DNA of 64,000 bases, from the NCBI GenBank assembly GCA_001972305.1, contig BDDD01001490.1, forward strand, positions 248,001 to 312,000, given 5' to 3'. The position numbers were made by a program, and so were the translations under genes. The DNA is from Cephalotus follicularis (taxonomy: Eukaryota; Streptophyta; Magnoliopsida; Oxalidales; Cephalotaceae). This document shows, piece after piece, positions 46,110 through 58,700 of the stretch (its first letter is position 1; every line of letters begins with the position of its first letter). The notes below the pieces were generated by a model, which was given only the letters and a program-made list of their open reading frames with translations, had not been told where the DNA came from and searched no databases.

Positions 46110-49100
46110 CATGAGGGAGGAATCCCCATAAATGAGGGCACCAATCCCCACTTACAACAACTTTGTCCCTCTCCTGGAGACGCGCACCAGGATACTGGCA
46201 GTGAAGAAGGACAAAGTTCCTATTCAATGGCCAACGCCATTGAGATCCTCGACAGAGAAGAGGAATACAGATAAATACTGTCGGTACCATTGTGGTCACT
46301 GACACGATACAGAAGGGTGCAGGCATTTAAAAAATCAGATTGAGGACCTGATTCAAAAAGGTCATCTACGCAATTATGTTGACAGGGATGCTCCCCACGA
46401 AACAAGGGAGCGCAGAGAACAAGCTCCACATCTAGAAGAGGAGTAGTAGCCCAGAGGTGTGATCAACACCTTCTATGGAGGGGTCGCATCTGGTGGTGAC
46501 CATAGCAGAGGTAGAAAGGCCTATGCTACACAGACATTTGTTGTTCAACAATACTCGCATAGCAAAAGGTTGAAGTCAAGTGGATATGAGGAGGTAATAT
46601 CCTTCTCTGAGGTGGACTACGAGGGAGTACGTCTCTCTCACGATGATCCAGTGGTGGTGACTCTTCAAGTGGAACTATTCACTATGAAGAGAATCCTCAT
46701 TGATAGCTGGAGCTCGGTAGATATCCTTTACAAGCATGCCTTTGATCAATTTAGGATACCGACCGACCAACTGAGGCCCGTGAAAACTCCTCTGGCAGGC
46801 TTCGTAGGAGATATGGTCCATCCTCTGTGATCCATCGTCTTGTCAGTGGTTACAGGCACGGCCCCATGCCAAACCTAGGTACAAATGACCTTCCTGGTGA
46901 TTGACACACCAAACCCGTATAATGCTATAGTCGGGCGACCGAGATTTAACTTGTTGGAGGCAATAGTGTCAACAAGACACTTATTGGTGAAATTCCCAAT
47001 TAGGTTTGGTGTGGGAGAAGTCCAAGGAGACCAACATGTTGCAAGACTGTGTTACAAAACTACCATAATGGACAAGGGGAAAGAGAAGGCCCTACCCATA
47101 GCTAATGTGGAGCTGAGAGAAGAAGTGGAGCCCTAGCGTTCGCAGCCTATGGAAGATGTTGTGCAGGTGCCTTTAGAGGAAGGCAATGCAGAGAAAGTGT
47201 TCCAAGTTGGCTCACAGCTTGGAAAGGTAGAGAAAAAGGAAATAATAACGTTTCTCAAAAATAACAAAGATGTATTTGCCTGGTCGGCATAGGAGGTCCC
47301 TGGAATCAGTCCATCAGTGATGGTGCACAGGCTAAGTGTAGATCCAATGCGACCTCCGACCAGGAAAAAGAAAAGAAACTTCGTCCTAGAGAGGCAACAT
47401 GTGATAGCAGATAAAGTAAACAAGCTATTACAAGCGGGGTTTATTAGGGAAGTGTAATACTCTGACTGGCTGACGAACCAAGTCTTAGTCAAGAAAGCTA
47501 ATGGAAAGTGGAGGATGAGTATAGATTTTATAGACCTCAACAAAGCTTGTCCCAATGATCACTTCCCCCTCCCGAAGATTGATCAGTTGGTAGATGTAAC
47601 CTCTGGATACAGAATGCTAAGCTTCTTGGATGCATACTCGGGTTATAATCAAATCCCTATGTATGGGCCAGACGAGAACAAGACAGCTTTTATCACTGAC
47701 ATGAGTATGTATTGCTACAAAGTCATGCCCTTCGTACTAAAAAATACGGGTGCGACCTACCAACAGTTGATCAACAAGATATTTGAACCTCAAATCGGGA
47801 GGAATATGGAGGTTTACATTGACGATATGCTCGTCAAAACACCAGCAAGGAGTCCTCACATTAAAGACTTGGAGGAGACTTTTGAAGTACTAAGAAAATA
47901 TAAAATGCGTCTCAATCCTTCCAAGTGTACTTTTAGGGTCACTTCTGCTAAGTTCCTCTAATTTATGGTTTCTAGCAGAGGAATAGAGGCCAACCCTGAG
48001 AAGATCTCTGCAATTCAGAGCTTGAAGCCTCCTCAATCTATTAGGGATATACAGAGGTTGAATGGCAAAATCGCAGCCCTGAGTAGATTTGTTTCCAAGT
48101 CAGTGGAAAAATGCCTTTCTTTCTTCAAAGTGTTAAGGATTCCAAGGGGTTTTCCTGGTCCGAAGAATGTCAAGCAGCCTTTGAGAAATTGAAGAAATAC
48201 CTGGCTTCCACTCCTCTGATATCAAAACCAAGAGATGGAGAAGACTTGTATTTGTGCCTTACGGCAAAATCAGGCGCAGTGAGTGTAGTGCTTCTCAAGG
48301 AAGAGGATAAAGTTCAAAGACCGGTATATTATGTGAGCAAGGCTTTGAACGATGCTGAGGGGAGGTATCCAAAGGTAGAGAAGTTTGCATATGCTCTGAT
48401 TATTGTGGCGAGAAAGTTGAGGCCGTATTTTCAAGTCCATACTATCAAAGTTTTGACCAACAAGCCACTTAGACAAGTGCTAGCAAAGCCAGACACATCA
48501 GAAAGACTAGTCAAGTGGTATGTCTAGTTGGGCGAATACGACGTAAAGTTTGAGGCCAGACCAACAATAAAATCACAGGTCTTGGCCCATTTTGTTGGAG
48601 ACAATACACTTACGGAGTGTATGGAAGAAGACTCCCCAGAAGATGAGAAAGGGTTATGGAAGTTGTCCGTTGATGACTCATCCTGCATCTCCGGGAATGG
48701 AGCATGTTTAGTGTTAACTAGTCTAGATGGGTGGACCTTGGAATATGCTCTGAGATTTGGGTTCAAAGCCACAAATAATGAAGCTGAGTGGGAAGCTCTG
48801 GTCATCGGGCTGATAATTGCAAAGCACTTAGAGGTACAAAAAATAGAAGCCTCTAGTGATTCTCAGTTGGTGGTTGGTCTGGTGAGTGGAGAGTATGAAG
48901 CCAGAAAAGACTCAATGGCCAAATACTTAACACATGTTCAGAGTTTGAAGTTGGCTTCCCAAGTATTCAGATTTTTGAAAGTGCCTAGAGCAGAGAACGC
49001 CAGAGCAGACCAGTTGTCAAAACTAGCCACAACGGAGGAATTAGAGAAAAATCAGACCGTGCTAGTAGACTATTTGGACAGGCCCATCATTTCAGAAGTA

Positions 49101-50353
49101 GATGTGAAGGACATTGATGTACCACAAGAGCCAAATTGGATGACTCCGTCCATCAATTGGCTAAGGGATGGAATTTTGCCAGAGGACCTAGAGGAGGCGA
49201 TAAAGTTGGTATATAGATCCAACAGATACCAATTCAGAGAAGGGATCCTCTACAAAATGTCTTTTTCTTTCCCTTGGTTAAGATGTTTGACCCCCTCAGA
49301 GGTCGATTATGCTCTAAGAGAAGTCCATAAAGGAGTATGTGAAAATCACATGGGGGCCAAAACCTTGTCAAATAAATTATTAAGGCAAGGCTATTTTTGG
49401 CCGACCACGCACCAAGATGCCATCAATTTTGTAAGAAAATGTGATAAATGTCAGAGGAATGTCAACATAAGCAGAAGACCATCAGAGCCTCTGACATCTA
49501 TCACTGCCCCTTGGCCCTTCGCGCAATGGGGAATGGACTTCATCTGACCATTACCAGTGGCCCCTCATTGTGGCAGTGGACTACTTCACCAAATGGGTTG
49601 AAGCCGAGCCTCTAGCCACAATCACAAAGAAGAATATGGAAAGCTTCGTCTGGAAATCAATCATTTGTAGATTTGGAGTCCTTAGAGTGATTGTCTCTGA
49701 TAATGGGAAATAGTTTGATTTCCAGGCTTTCTGAGACTTTTGCAGAGAATGGAGGATTGAACATAGGCTTGTCTCAGTAGCCTACCCCCAGAGCAATGGC
49801 CAGGAGAAGGTCATCAATAGAAAGATCATCTTGGGGTTGAAAAAACGCCTTGAAGATTGCAAAAGAAAATGGACAGAGGAGCTACCAAGCTTACGATGGG
49901 CATACAGAACCACTACTCGGACCACGACTAGCGAGTCCCCATTCAGCCTTTTGTTTTGGAGCAGAGGCTATGATACAGGTGAAAATTGGGGTGAATTCCC
50001 CGAGAGTGATGCATATAAACGAAGCTAATAATGAAGAAGGGCTAAGGAATCTCCTCGACTTAGTGGAAGAGCTTAGAGATAAAACTACAATCAAGGTAGT
50101 GGCTTATCAACAAAGGGTGAGCCATTATTATAATAAAAAAAAATTGAACCCCAGACCACTAAGAGAAGGAGACCTAGTCCTACGCAATACGGCAATAGCT
50201 GATCCAACATGTACCAGAGGAAAGTTAGCTCAGAATTGGAAGGGGCCCTACAGGGTGAAAAGAGTGCTCCGACCAGGAACATTCAAACTTGAAACTCTGG
50301 GGGGCAGAGAGATTCCTAGGGCTTGGAATGTCGAACACCTAAGAAAGTACTAA
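46110..50353 (+). pseudogene. Tat-1 gag end and pol, many breaks
   Basis: In order: the gag zinc-knuckle-like motif YCRYHCGH...TEGC (about 46278-46320); protease with the active site changed to LIDSWSS (Gly lost, about 46700); reverse transcriptase (ACPNDHFPLPKIDQLVD, SFLDAYSGYNQI, VYIDDMLVK at about 47812-47840); gypsy RNase H (VYYVSKALND...EKFAYALI); archaeal-type RNase H (TNNEAEWEAL, ASSDSQLVV, about 48660-49040); integrase zinc-binding region (HKGVCENH...CDKCQR) and core (GMDFI, VSDNG). In the core the third catalytic position reads NGQEK instead of NGQAE. Stops occur at 46828, 47134, 47294, 47454, 47959, 48524, 49545 and others. Frameshifts lie near 48137 and between 49547 and 49831. Not functional. 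Confidence 0.92.
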
Positions 50354-51290
50354 TAATGACTAGTGCAAGTATGTACATATGTTCAAAATTCAAGAGTATC
50401 AATAAAGATGAATTTTTTACTCAAAAAGCAGTTTCAAGATTATAGTTCCAAGTTTGCAAGGGACCGGAGGCCCAATGTTCAAGTCCTTAAACCTCTGAAC
50501 AGCCACCGACTAGTTCCCTCAGTCAAGAAGCTTTAATACAAGCTTGCCCGACCATGCTCCCAAGGGAGCAATCGGAACATGCCTTGATACAGGACCCGAG
50601 CTCTCTAAGTCTCACAAAGACGTAAAATTCCTAAGGGAGTAATCAGAGCAGACTAAGATCTCGAACAGACCGAGGTCTCAAATCCGAGAAAACTTTGTCA
50701 GAGGAGCACCAAAGACTTCAAAGGGAGAAATACTAAATGACTCCTAAGGGAGCAAGGTCAAAGATTCCTAAGGGAACAACTAAGAGACTTCTAAGGAAGC
50801 AATCAAAAAGACTCCTAACAAAGAAAACGCTGGTCGGTGAAGCTATAAAAATTCGTCAGACCAAACCAATATCGTAACTTGAGAGGCGAATCCATAAGAA
50901 CTCGCAACGATCAAAGTTGTTGGATTGAGAACTTTGAAATGAGTGTCCCTACTAGGGCTGCAAGCTCAGACGACCTGGTCAGAAAAAAATCGAACAAGAC
51001 GAAATCCTGGCTTGAAATACCATAAGAACTTGTCAGACCATACCTAAAACTTAATCTGCGAACACTTACGAACTCGCAAAGATCAAGTCTCTTTGCCTAA
51101 GAACTTTTGATACAAAGTGTCCTACGAGAACTAGAAAGCTTAGGTAATTTGGTCTGAAAAATGTAAGACCACAATAAAAGAAGTTTACAAACAAGATAGA
51201 CTAAAACAAAAATTCCTAAGGGGATTATAATTCTCCAATACAAGAAGTCTATAGAATAGACTAAGTAAAAATTCCTAAGGGAATTACCCA
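50354..51290 (+). other. Tat-1 3' tail with YAAG-loop hairpins
   Basis: Non-coding tail after pol. Short inverted repeats with loop CAAG or TAAG occur at 50555-50570, 50627-50640, 50741-50752, 50765-50776, 50788-50799, 51211-51226 and 51270-51285. Stems differ but stay complementary (TGCTCC/GGAGCA, CTCC/GGAG, TTCC/GGAA, CTTC/GAAG, AATTCC/GGAATT). Three of them repeat about every 24 bp. On the minus strand this region follows the antisense gene. Confidence 0.75.
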
Positions 51291-52500
51291 AGCTTGGATG
51301 AAGCAACAAGAGCATGCAAAGCGAGAAAGCAACAAGAGCAGCAGCCTCATTCACTGCTCTTTTCTCCTTTGCCGCAGCAACCCTCTGCAGGGCTCGTTGT
51401 CTTTCCTCAGTGGAAACCTCCCTCGCTTGCTCCCGAGAAACCCTTAAGACTTCGATGGTGGGTTGCTGAGATGCCATCGATGCACGGAACCACAAAGAAA
51501 TAGTCAGAAGTATATCAAAAAAGTAGAGTTTGAAATAAAAATGAAGACAAAATGTCCAGAGGAATGCATAATACGGCTCTCCCCCTCAACAACAGCCGAG
51601 GACACGGGTTCATCTCGGGTATCTTGAGCCCCCTCTTTTTGTCCCCTCATGGACCTCCTCTTCCTCATCCAAGCGAGCCTGCTGACCAGAGGACATGCTC
51701 AGCCCGACCTGGCGCAAACAATCCTCCCATACAACGGAGTTCACCTTCTCTAGAGCCAGAGCAGAGAGCTTCTCCATATCTGCCTTCTCAGCCTCGGACA
51801 AAATTATCCTCTGATTGAGTCTTTGAGTGTCCAATGAATCGTACAACGGACAGGGGGTGAAACCAGGGAGGTTCCTAACAAGGAAATACCTCCCCCTCCA
51901 GCCCTTAACAAATTTTGTGGGCTACACCAATAACTTCTTGGCCTGACTAACACGCGACTTGAAGTAGTAGCCACGCTTGCCTGGAGAAGCATTGATGGAG
52001 TGAAATTCTTTGAATAGCCCTACCGTGGCAGTCACCCTCACCTCCAAGCACTTCACCAGGAAACCAATGATGAAGCCCCAGGATTGAGCTTGAAACAACG
52101 AGGGGCGGATTTGGTAATGTCTCAAAACCTCTATGGCAAATAAAGGAATGGGAAGCCTCAACCAGTGCGACAAGGTGTCTTCAAACATCACAAAGAGGCT
52201 AGGTTTTCTCTCTGTGGCCTCCTTGAGATCTCGGGGAAGTGAGTTGGCTAGGCCCCTTGGGAACCAATATTTCTTGGCCAGCTCCTTCACTCTCTCAGGA
52301 CGGAGCACACTCTTGTTGAAGTGGGCCCTAAATACTTGGGCCCTAGCTTCGGTAGCAGTAACGTCAGGAGCGCCCGCAGTGGTGACTTCCATGTCCTCCG
52401 CGGACCCAAGAGGATGCTCAGAGATAGTGACCTCTCTTGCCTCACGGTGCACTACTTCAGGATCTCTAATGTGTCGGCGGGTTTGCTTAGTTCTGGCCAT
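51291..52500 (-). pseudogene. Tat-1 opposite-strand gene (Transposase_28-like), decayed
   Basis: An ATG at 52500 in good context (ccaaATGG) opens a 192-codon frame beginning MARTKQTRRHIRD. The middle (LRLPIPLFAIEVLRHYQI..SLFQAQSWGFIIGFLVKC, then LFKEFHSINASPGKRGYYFKSR) resembles the Pfam Transposase_28 / plant-mobile-type proteins found as extra frames in Tat elements. A TAG at about 51924 interrupts it. The frame continues (KGWRGRYFLVRNLPGFTP, then SEAEKADMEKLSALALEKVNS) in step with exon 1 of the Tat-2 gene. A later exon remnant is at about 51291-51480 (MASQQPTIEVLRVSREQARE). The coiled-coil exon of Tat-2 is missing. Function unknown. The N-terminus equals the first residues of histone H3. 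Confidence 0.75.
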
Positions 52501-53035
52501 TTGGAGGTTTGCGAAGGGGAGAAAGAGGGGCAGAGGATAAAAAAATCAACAAAAACCTTAGAGATACCCAAACAGATTCAAGAGGTAAGCAAGAGAAACG
52601 GCTCACCTGAATTCTTTAGTGATGAAGAATTGAAAGAAAAGATTGGGTTGAAGATTGGGAGAACCGAGAAATCTGAGTAAACAGAAGTTTTGAAAGTTAG
52701 AGTAGCGTAAAGAAACTCTCTCAAAAGGATGGAGCAATTTAAAGAACCCTAGATTTCTTTCAGACCTTTGGATCTCCGTTATGTTAAACGGTTAGGATCA
52801 ACACATCAAATCAGGCGCGGGATACGAAGAGGTTATGTGCGACAACCGAAGAGACATAAAACGGAAAATGGCTTTTGCTCTGCCGCGTCATAATTAACGT
52901 CATACTTGGGTCAAGAAGACTTGGGCCAAGCGATAAGGCCCAAAAGACACATCAGTCTGATTAACGAACTGACCACAAGCCCTGCTCAAAGCCAAGCCAC
53001 AAATGGTCTTCCTCCTCTGCCAAGCCCAGAAAATG

Positions 53036-53050
53036 AAGACTAGGGGGGCA
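53036..53050 (+). other. Tat-1 polypurine tract
   Basis: gaagactaggggggca lies directly before the 3' LTR start (tatgatatga). Confidence 0.75.
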
Positions 53051-53542
53051 TATGATATGAAAAAATTTCTACCAAAACAAAATGGCCATGTGTCCTCTAG
53101 AAAACGAAACAAGTGTATTCTAGAGCTACAGACATGAGGCAGTTAAAATCTTAAAAGATAACGCTTAATAACGCCAGAGCACCAAATAAGGAAATGGCGC
53201 GAGATCTCGGCCATTTCCTAGGGGTACAATAATCATCTTCGCAAGTCAAGCAAGGTAGTTACATCCAGGTACCACTATAAATACAACAATTAAATACATT
53301 ACACAAGTCGGCCATTTTTACACTAAAAGAACCTTTGTACTTTCTTCTTTGTACACTGTCTGATTTAAGAATCGGAGAGTCCCCGGGAGTGAAACATCCA
53401 CGATCTTCGATTAGTTTGTTATTTGAGTGTAGGGAAGATCATGAAGTAATCAACCCAATATTATTCTCGGAGCATACAGTTCGTTTCCCTCTACAAATCA
53501 AACCCTTCCACGTAAGGGACTGTTGAGGAGTTGATTTTGACA
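53051..53542 (+). repeat. Tat-1 3' LTR
   Basis: Partner of 34663-35160; TATAAAT at 53276-53282; ends TTTTGACA and is followed by TTAAT. The many differences between the two LTRs indicate an older insertion than the nested LTR-B element. Confidence 0.9.
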
Positions 53543-53547
53543 TTAAT

Positions 53548-54845
53548 AATTATCATTGATATGTATTATTTAAATATTTTTGTTTATAATGAGCGTAAAT
53601 CTGTAAGAATAAGATTTTTAGATTGAGAATGTATATTTTAAATGAATTTTCTTACCTAAGCAATTAAGATCCGAATGAAATTTTTTGCACCGTTAACCCA
53701 TTAATAAAAGGAATAGAAAAGGAAAGGAATAACTCTCCAGCCCCTAATTAAGTCAACCAAAAGATTCTAATGAAGGTTACATAGAGATAAAATTGGTCCA
53801 CACAGTCTAGAAATAAATCTATTTAAAAAAGAAAATGAAGAAGTGTCTCTATCAATGTGACTATGTTAGTGATGAAAATTTAAAAAAGCACCGTAGGATT
53901 TTAGAATACGCAACCAGATAAAACTACAAACACCCTTTTTTTTGTAACTACTAACTTGATAAACTTTTCATAGGAAGCAAGCATTTTCGCATTTGGGTTC
54001 TCTTTTCTTTTCTAATCAAAGATTCATTTTGTGATTTCCCTATATTTTCTACTTCCTGTATGAACCAAATTCCATTTTATTATCCTCTTACCTTAATTTA
54101 TAACTTGAATTTATAACTTGTGAGAAAGTCCGCACTATCTTTATCGATATTTAAGACGAAGTAAAAAAAAAAAATTATGACTTGTGGAGGGTAAGACATT
54201 TGTTTCCGTATATCTATTTAAAACTTAAAGTAATTAATACATTTATGCCTTGCATTTAAAAGAGATAAGAATGAAAAGGAATAATACACATGAATACTTT
54301 TACGGTTATGAAATATTTTTTAAGGGATTTAATAAAGTGAAGTGAGAAGGGGCATGTGTCATGCGTATGCCACCTTCTTCACGCGTAATACATAAACACA
54401 TACTTTTTACTTAACACTTAAGTAACGAATAAGTTTATGTCTTGTGCTGACATAAAAAGTTGAATGGAAAAAAAAATAATACACATAAATACTTAAACAT
54501 TTAAGTAAATAACACAAAAAAATATGTTATGACATATGAAGGGTGTAACACATAACATACGAAGACACCTACTATTTATTGATCACTTAAGGACTTAATG
54601 AGTTTATGTACTGTGTTTGCATAAGAGATAATAAGGTTAAAAATGGCATAAGTTGATACTTATCACTTAAATAAGTGACGTTAAAAAAAACATGTTATAG
54701 CATGTGAAAAGTAAGACATGATCATTCACAAATAATCTTTATTTAATACTTAAATAATTAACGAATTTTTATGTTACATTGATATAATAGATAATTAATG
54801 AATTTTTAGAATCACTTAATACGTTATGATATTAAGAAAGATATA
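53548..54845. other. AT-rich spacer with a diverged tandem array
   Basis: No gene. From about 54170 to 54840 roughly four diverged units of about 170 bp recur: atgttatgacatgtgaa.., then acttaa..aatta.gagtttatg.., then ataagagataa.aatg. Equivalent points lie near 54174, 54350, 54525 and 54693. Confidence 0.6.
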
Positions 54846-55740
54846 TGATGGAGGAAAAATATGTTTATATTAAGAAGGACACGTGTCCACAGCAGACATG
54901 ACCAGCTGTCCATTAGAAGCTTATCAACAAGCCGTGTCGAGGAGCGCACACATGCCAAAGAACGTCCATCTCGGACCTAGAGTCGAGGACCATTATTTTT
55001 TGAAGAGAACACACTGAGACCTCAAGTCCGAGAACGCTCCTCGGACTTAGAAGCAGAAGACTACATCCAAGGTGTAAGGGCCGAGGACTTCCTCGGCCCA
55101 AAGTATCTACCAGACATAAGACAGAAGACATTACCTTCACTACACAGAAACTATCAAGCTCCTCCTCGGACATATTCGAATTACTTTTGTCCTCGGACTT
55201 GAGAGGACCATGACCTCGGCAACGATGTCATAATCAGTTTCCTTCACAGCCTTGGAACGGAGGACCTCAACCTTATCTATGGGATAAGGGAATTAACACC
55301 ACCTGATTTCTCGGGATCTGCACTTATCCAAATAAGGAGATAGAATCACAATCAACTACAAACAAAGCAAAACAACGACATTATAGGCGGAGATAAGGGG
55401 AATGACCGAGATCCTCGGCGTTTCCCTAGGGGATAACGATCACATCCGAATTACACGCTCAATCAGTTACAAAACTCCACTATAAATACAAGTTCAACAG
55501 ACTGAACAAAGGTCAACAATTTTTACATTCAAGAGAGCTTTATTCCATCTGCACTTTGTCTAACTTGAGCGTCAGAGTGTCCCCGGGAGAACAACCTCCT
55601 GGACTTTCCACCATTGTTGTTACTTTGTGCAGGTGTCCGAGATCAAAAACTTCCTCAAGGCATCAGTGACAAGCGTTTCTCTTAACAAATAAAAGTCCTC
55701 CACGTAGGATACTGTTGAGAGAAGGATTTCTGTATCAACA
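54846..55740 (+). repeat. Tat-2 5' LTR (about 895 bp)
   Basis: The right end is set by the primer site at 55741; the left end (TGATGGAGG) is inferred. TATAAATA at 55481-55488. It contains an inverted repeat around aagtccgagaacgctcctcg at 55023-55042. The 3' partner needed to prove the borders lies outside the window. Confidence 0.78.
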
Positions 55741-55763
55741 GTTGGCGCCGTCTGTGGGAAACG
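55741..55763 (+). other. Tat-2 primer-binding site
   Basis: gttggcgccgtctgtgggaa directly follows the LTR. This is the conserved primer-site form also seen, mutated, in Tat-1. Confidence 0.85.
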
Positions 55764-55785
55764 TAACAAAAATTCAATAATAACC

Positions 55786-58700
55786 ATGCCTCCGAGGAAG
55801 AAAGCCCTGGTTGGAGCCACCGGCAGCCAACAGGAGGTTATATCTCCTCCACCAGAAGCCGTTCAAGAAGTGGCCCAACAACAAGCTCCCGTTACAGGGG
55901 AACAACTCAATCAGCTCCTCCAAGGGATGGAGCGAATCACTGATCTGTTGGTCACAACTTTGGCCAACCAACAGCAAGTAGGGCTTGCTCAGCAAGTGGT
56001 CCGAGGAGTTTCTGGTCCCCAAGGACCAGAGGAGGAGACAAGGCACCCCCGAGGTGCCAGGCGAAACCCGCCAAGGGGAGATGAACTTCCCCTTAGGCGG
56101 TCAGGGGACAACAATCCCCTGGGAAGGAGGCCCGAGGTCAATGTATCTCAGAGGGCAGAGTCCTCGACGGCCAGGGATCACCCCAACGATCCCAGGAGAG
56201 TGCATCCTCAGTATCAGCTCATGGACTTGGATCCTCGGCAGGAGGACAGAGGAGTAGAGGAGGCCCAAGTACGCTCCAATGCTCCTCGCAGAGCTGGCAC
56301 GGCCCGAGGAAGCAGGGTCGATCCCCCAGCCTCTGTGGCTGGAAGGTCTCATGTTTCTAGCAGGGTTAGGAATATTGAAGAAGTAGAGCAAGCAGTGCAT
56401 AGAAGGCTTGCTGACCTGGAAAGGAGGTTCCGAGGAGTGGAATAGCCAAGGGGGCACCTATCCGAGGTGCAAAATATTAATGCACACCCCTTCACAGCCG
56501 AGATCATAGCAGAACAAGTCCCTAGTGGGTTCCAAAACCCAAGCCTTGATAAGTACGATGGGTCCACGGACCCCATCCAACATGTGCGCTCATACATCCA
56601 GGCTATGTGGATGTATCAAGCCTCGGACGCCATGCTCTGCCGAGGATTCCCAATGACTTTGATTGGAGCTGCCCAGGCATGGTACTTTACCTTGGCGAGA
56701 AATTCAATGAAGAGCTTTGATCAGTTTACGGAACTGTTCGTGACTAAGTTCCTCAACAACACCACTCAGAGGAGGAACTCTTCCCACCTCATCAACGTGG
56801 TGCAGGGTAAGGATGAGACGTTGACAGATTACCTCACCAGGTTCAACAAAGAATCTCTCACAGTGAAAGACCTGGAGCCATCCTTTGCTCCTGCGGCCTT
56901 GAACAATGGGCTGAGGAGCAACTTGAAATTTACCTTTTCTCTGCTGAAGAAGCCGGTAAAAGACATGGCAGAGTTGCTGAAAAGGGCATAAAGGTATGTC
57001 AATGCCGAGGAAGAGATGGTGGCCAGGAAGCAAAAGACACCCTGGACTGGCCATCAGGAGGAGAGAAGAGAGCATTCACGAAATGCTCCCGAGAGAAGAG
57101 AAAAGAGGAAAGAGAGGTCAGACCTGTCAAAGGAAAACCTCAGACATAAGCTTTCAAGACGAGAGGGCACATCCAGGGGTGGGGCCCCAATACCATTTTA
57201 CAATACCTTTGCCCCCCTCCTGGACACACGCACCAAAATACTTGCTGTGGAAAAAGATAAAGTCCCTTTCCAGTGGCCTGAGAAGCTGAGAACCCCGGCA
57301 GAGAACAGGAATATGGAGAAGTACTGCCGGTATCATAGTGACCACGGTCACGATACAGAGGAGTGCATGCAGCTGAAGAATCAGATTGAGGATCTGATTA
57401 GAAAGGGACACCTGCGCAAGTATGTGGACAGAGATGCTCCTCAAGGAAGGAGGGAACAGAGAAGAGAAGAGGCTCCTCGACAGCCAGAGGAGCAACAAGC
57501 ACAACAGCCCAGAGGTGTCATTCACACCATCTCTGGTGGGGTCGCGTCAGGGGGCGACCACTCAAATGCAAGGAAGGCCTATGGGAGACAGTCCCTTGCT
57601 GTACAAACGGTTCCTCACAGCAAAAGGCTAAGGACTGGAGGAGAGGAGGAGGTGATAACCTTCTCAGAGGTGGACTATGAGGGAGTACGTCTTCCTCACG
57701 ATGATCCAGTGGTGGTAACTCTTCTGGTAGAACTCTTTACTATGAAGAGGATCCTCATTGATAGTGGCAGCTCGGCCGACGTCCTGTACAAACATGCCTT
57801 TGACCAGCTGAGGATACCGGCCGACCAGCTAAAGCCCGTTAAAACCCCACTGGTTGGTTTTACAGGTGAGACGATCCATCCTCTGGGATCTATCAACCTG
57901 TCCGTGGTTACAGGCACGGCCCCACGTCAAACTCAAGTCGAGATGACGTTTCTGGTGGTGGATACCCCAAGCCCATACAACGCTTTAGTGGGGCGACTAG
58001 GTCTGAACTTGTTGGAGGCCATAGTGTCTATGAGACACTTATTAGTGAAGTTTCCCACAAGGTTTGGCGTGGGGGAGGTCCGAGGAGACCAAGAGGTGGC
58101 AAGGAGATGTTATAAAACTGCCATCACGGATAAGGGGAAGGGTAAGGTCCTCCCCATAGCGAATGTGGAGCTCAGAGGAGACATGGAACCAGAGCGTCCA
58201 CAACCGGTAGAGGATGTCCTCCAAGTGCCCATAGAAGAGGGCAACACAGAAAGAGTACTCCAAGTTGGCTCACAACTTGGAGAGGCGGAGAAGGAGGAAT
58301 TAATAACATTCCTCCGAGATAATAGAGATGTCTTTGCATGGTCGGCAGAAGAGGTCCCTGGCATCAATCCAAGTGTAATGGTCCACAAGCTAAGTGTAGA
58401 TCCAGCCAGACCTCTGATCAGGCAAAAGAAGAGGAACTTTGCCCCTGAGAGGCAGCAAGCGATAGCCGAGGAGGTGAGCAAGCTGTTGCAGGCAGGTTTT
58501 ATCAGAGAAGTGCACTACTCGGACTGGTTAGCAAATCCAGTGCTGGTCAAAAAAGCCAATGAAAAATGGAGGATGTGCATAGACTTCACGGATCTCAACA
58601 AAGCCTGCCCAAAGGATCACTTCCCTCTCCCAAAGATAGACCAGCTGGTAGATGCAACCTCGGGTTACAGAATATTGAGCTTCTTGGACGCTTACTCGGG

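Larger units (their letters stand above)
34663..53542 (+). mobile_element. Tat-clade Ty3/gypsy element 'Tat-1', degenerate, with two nested insertions
   Basis: LTRs at 34663-35160 and 53051-53542, a primer site at 35167, gag-pol with an extra archaeal-type RNase H before the integrase, and an opposite-strand gene between pol and the 3' LTR together define the Tat (Retand/Ogre-like) clade. A probable target duplication TTAAT lies at 34658-34662 and 53543-53547. Nested inside: a solo LTR (35485-38179, minus) and an LTR-B element (39279-46104). Without them it is about 9.4 kb. Many stops and frameshifts show it is old. Confidence 0.9.

Noticed and set aside
57154..58481. Minus-strand frames of 73-123 codons under Tat-2 pol
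   Set aside because: Shadows of the long gag-pol frame, repeated at the same place in Tat-1 only where the sense frame is conserved.
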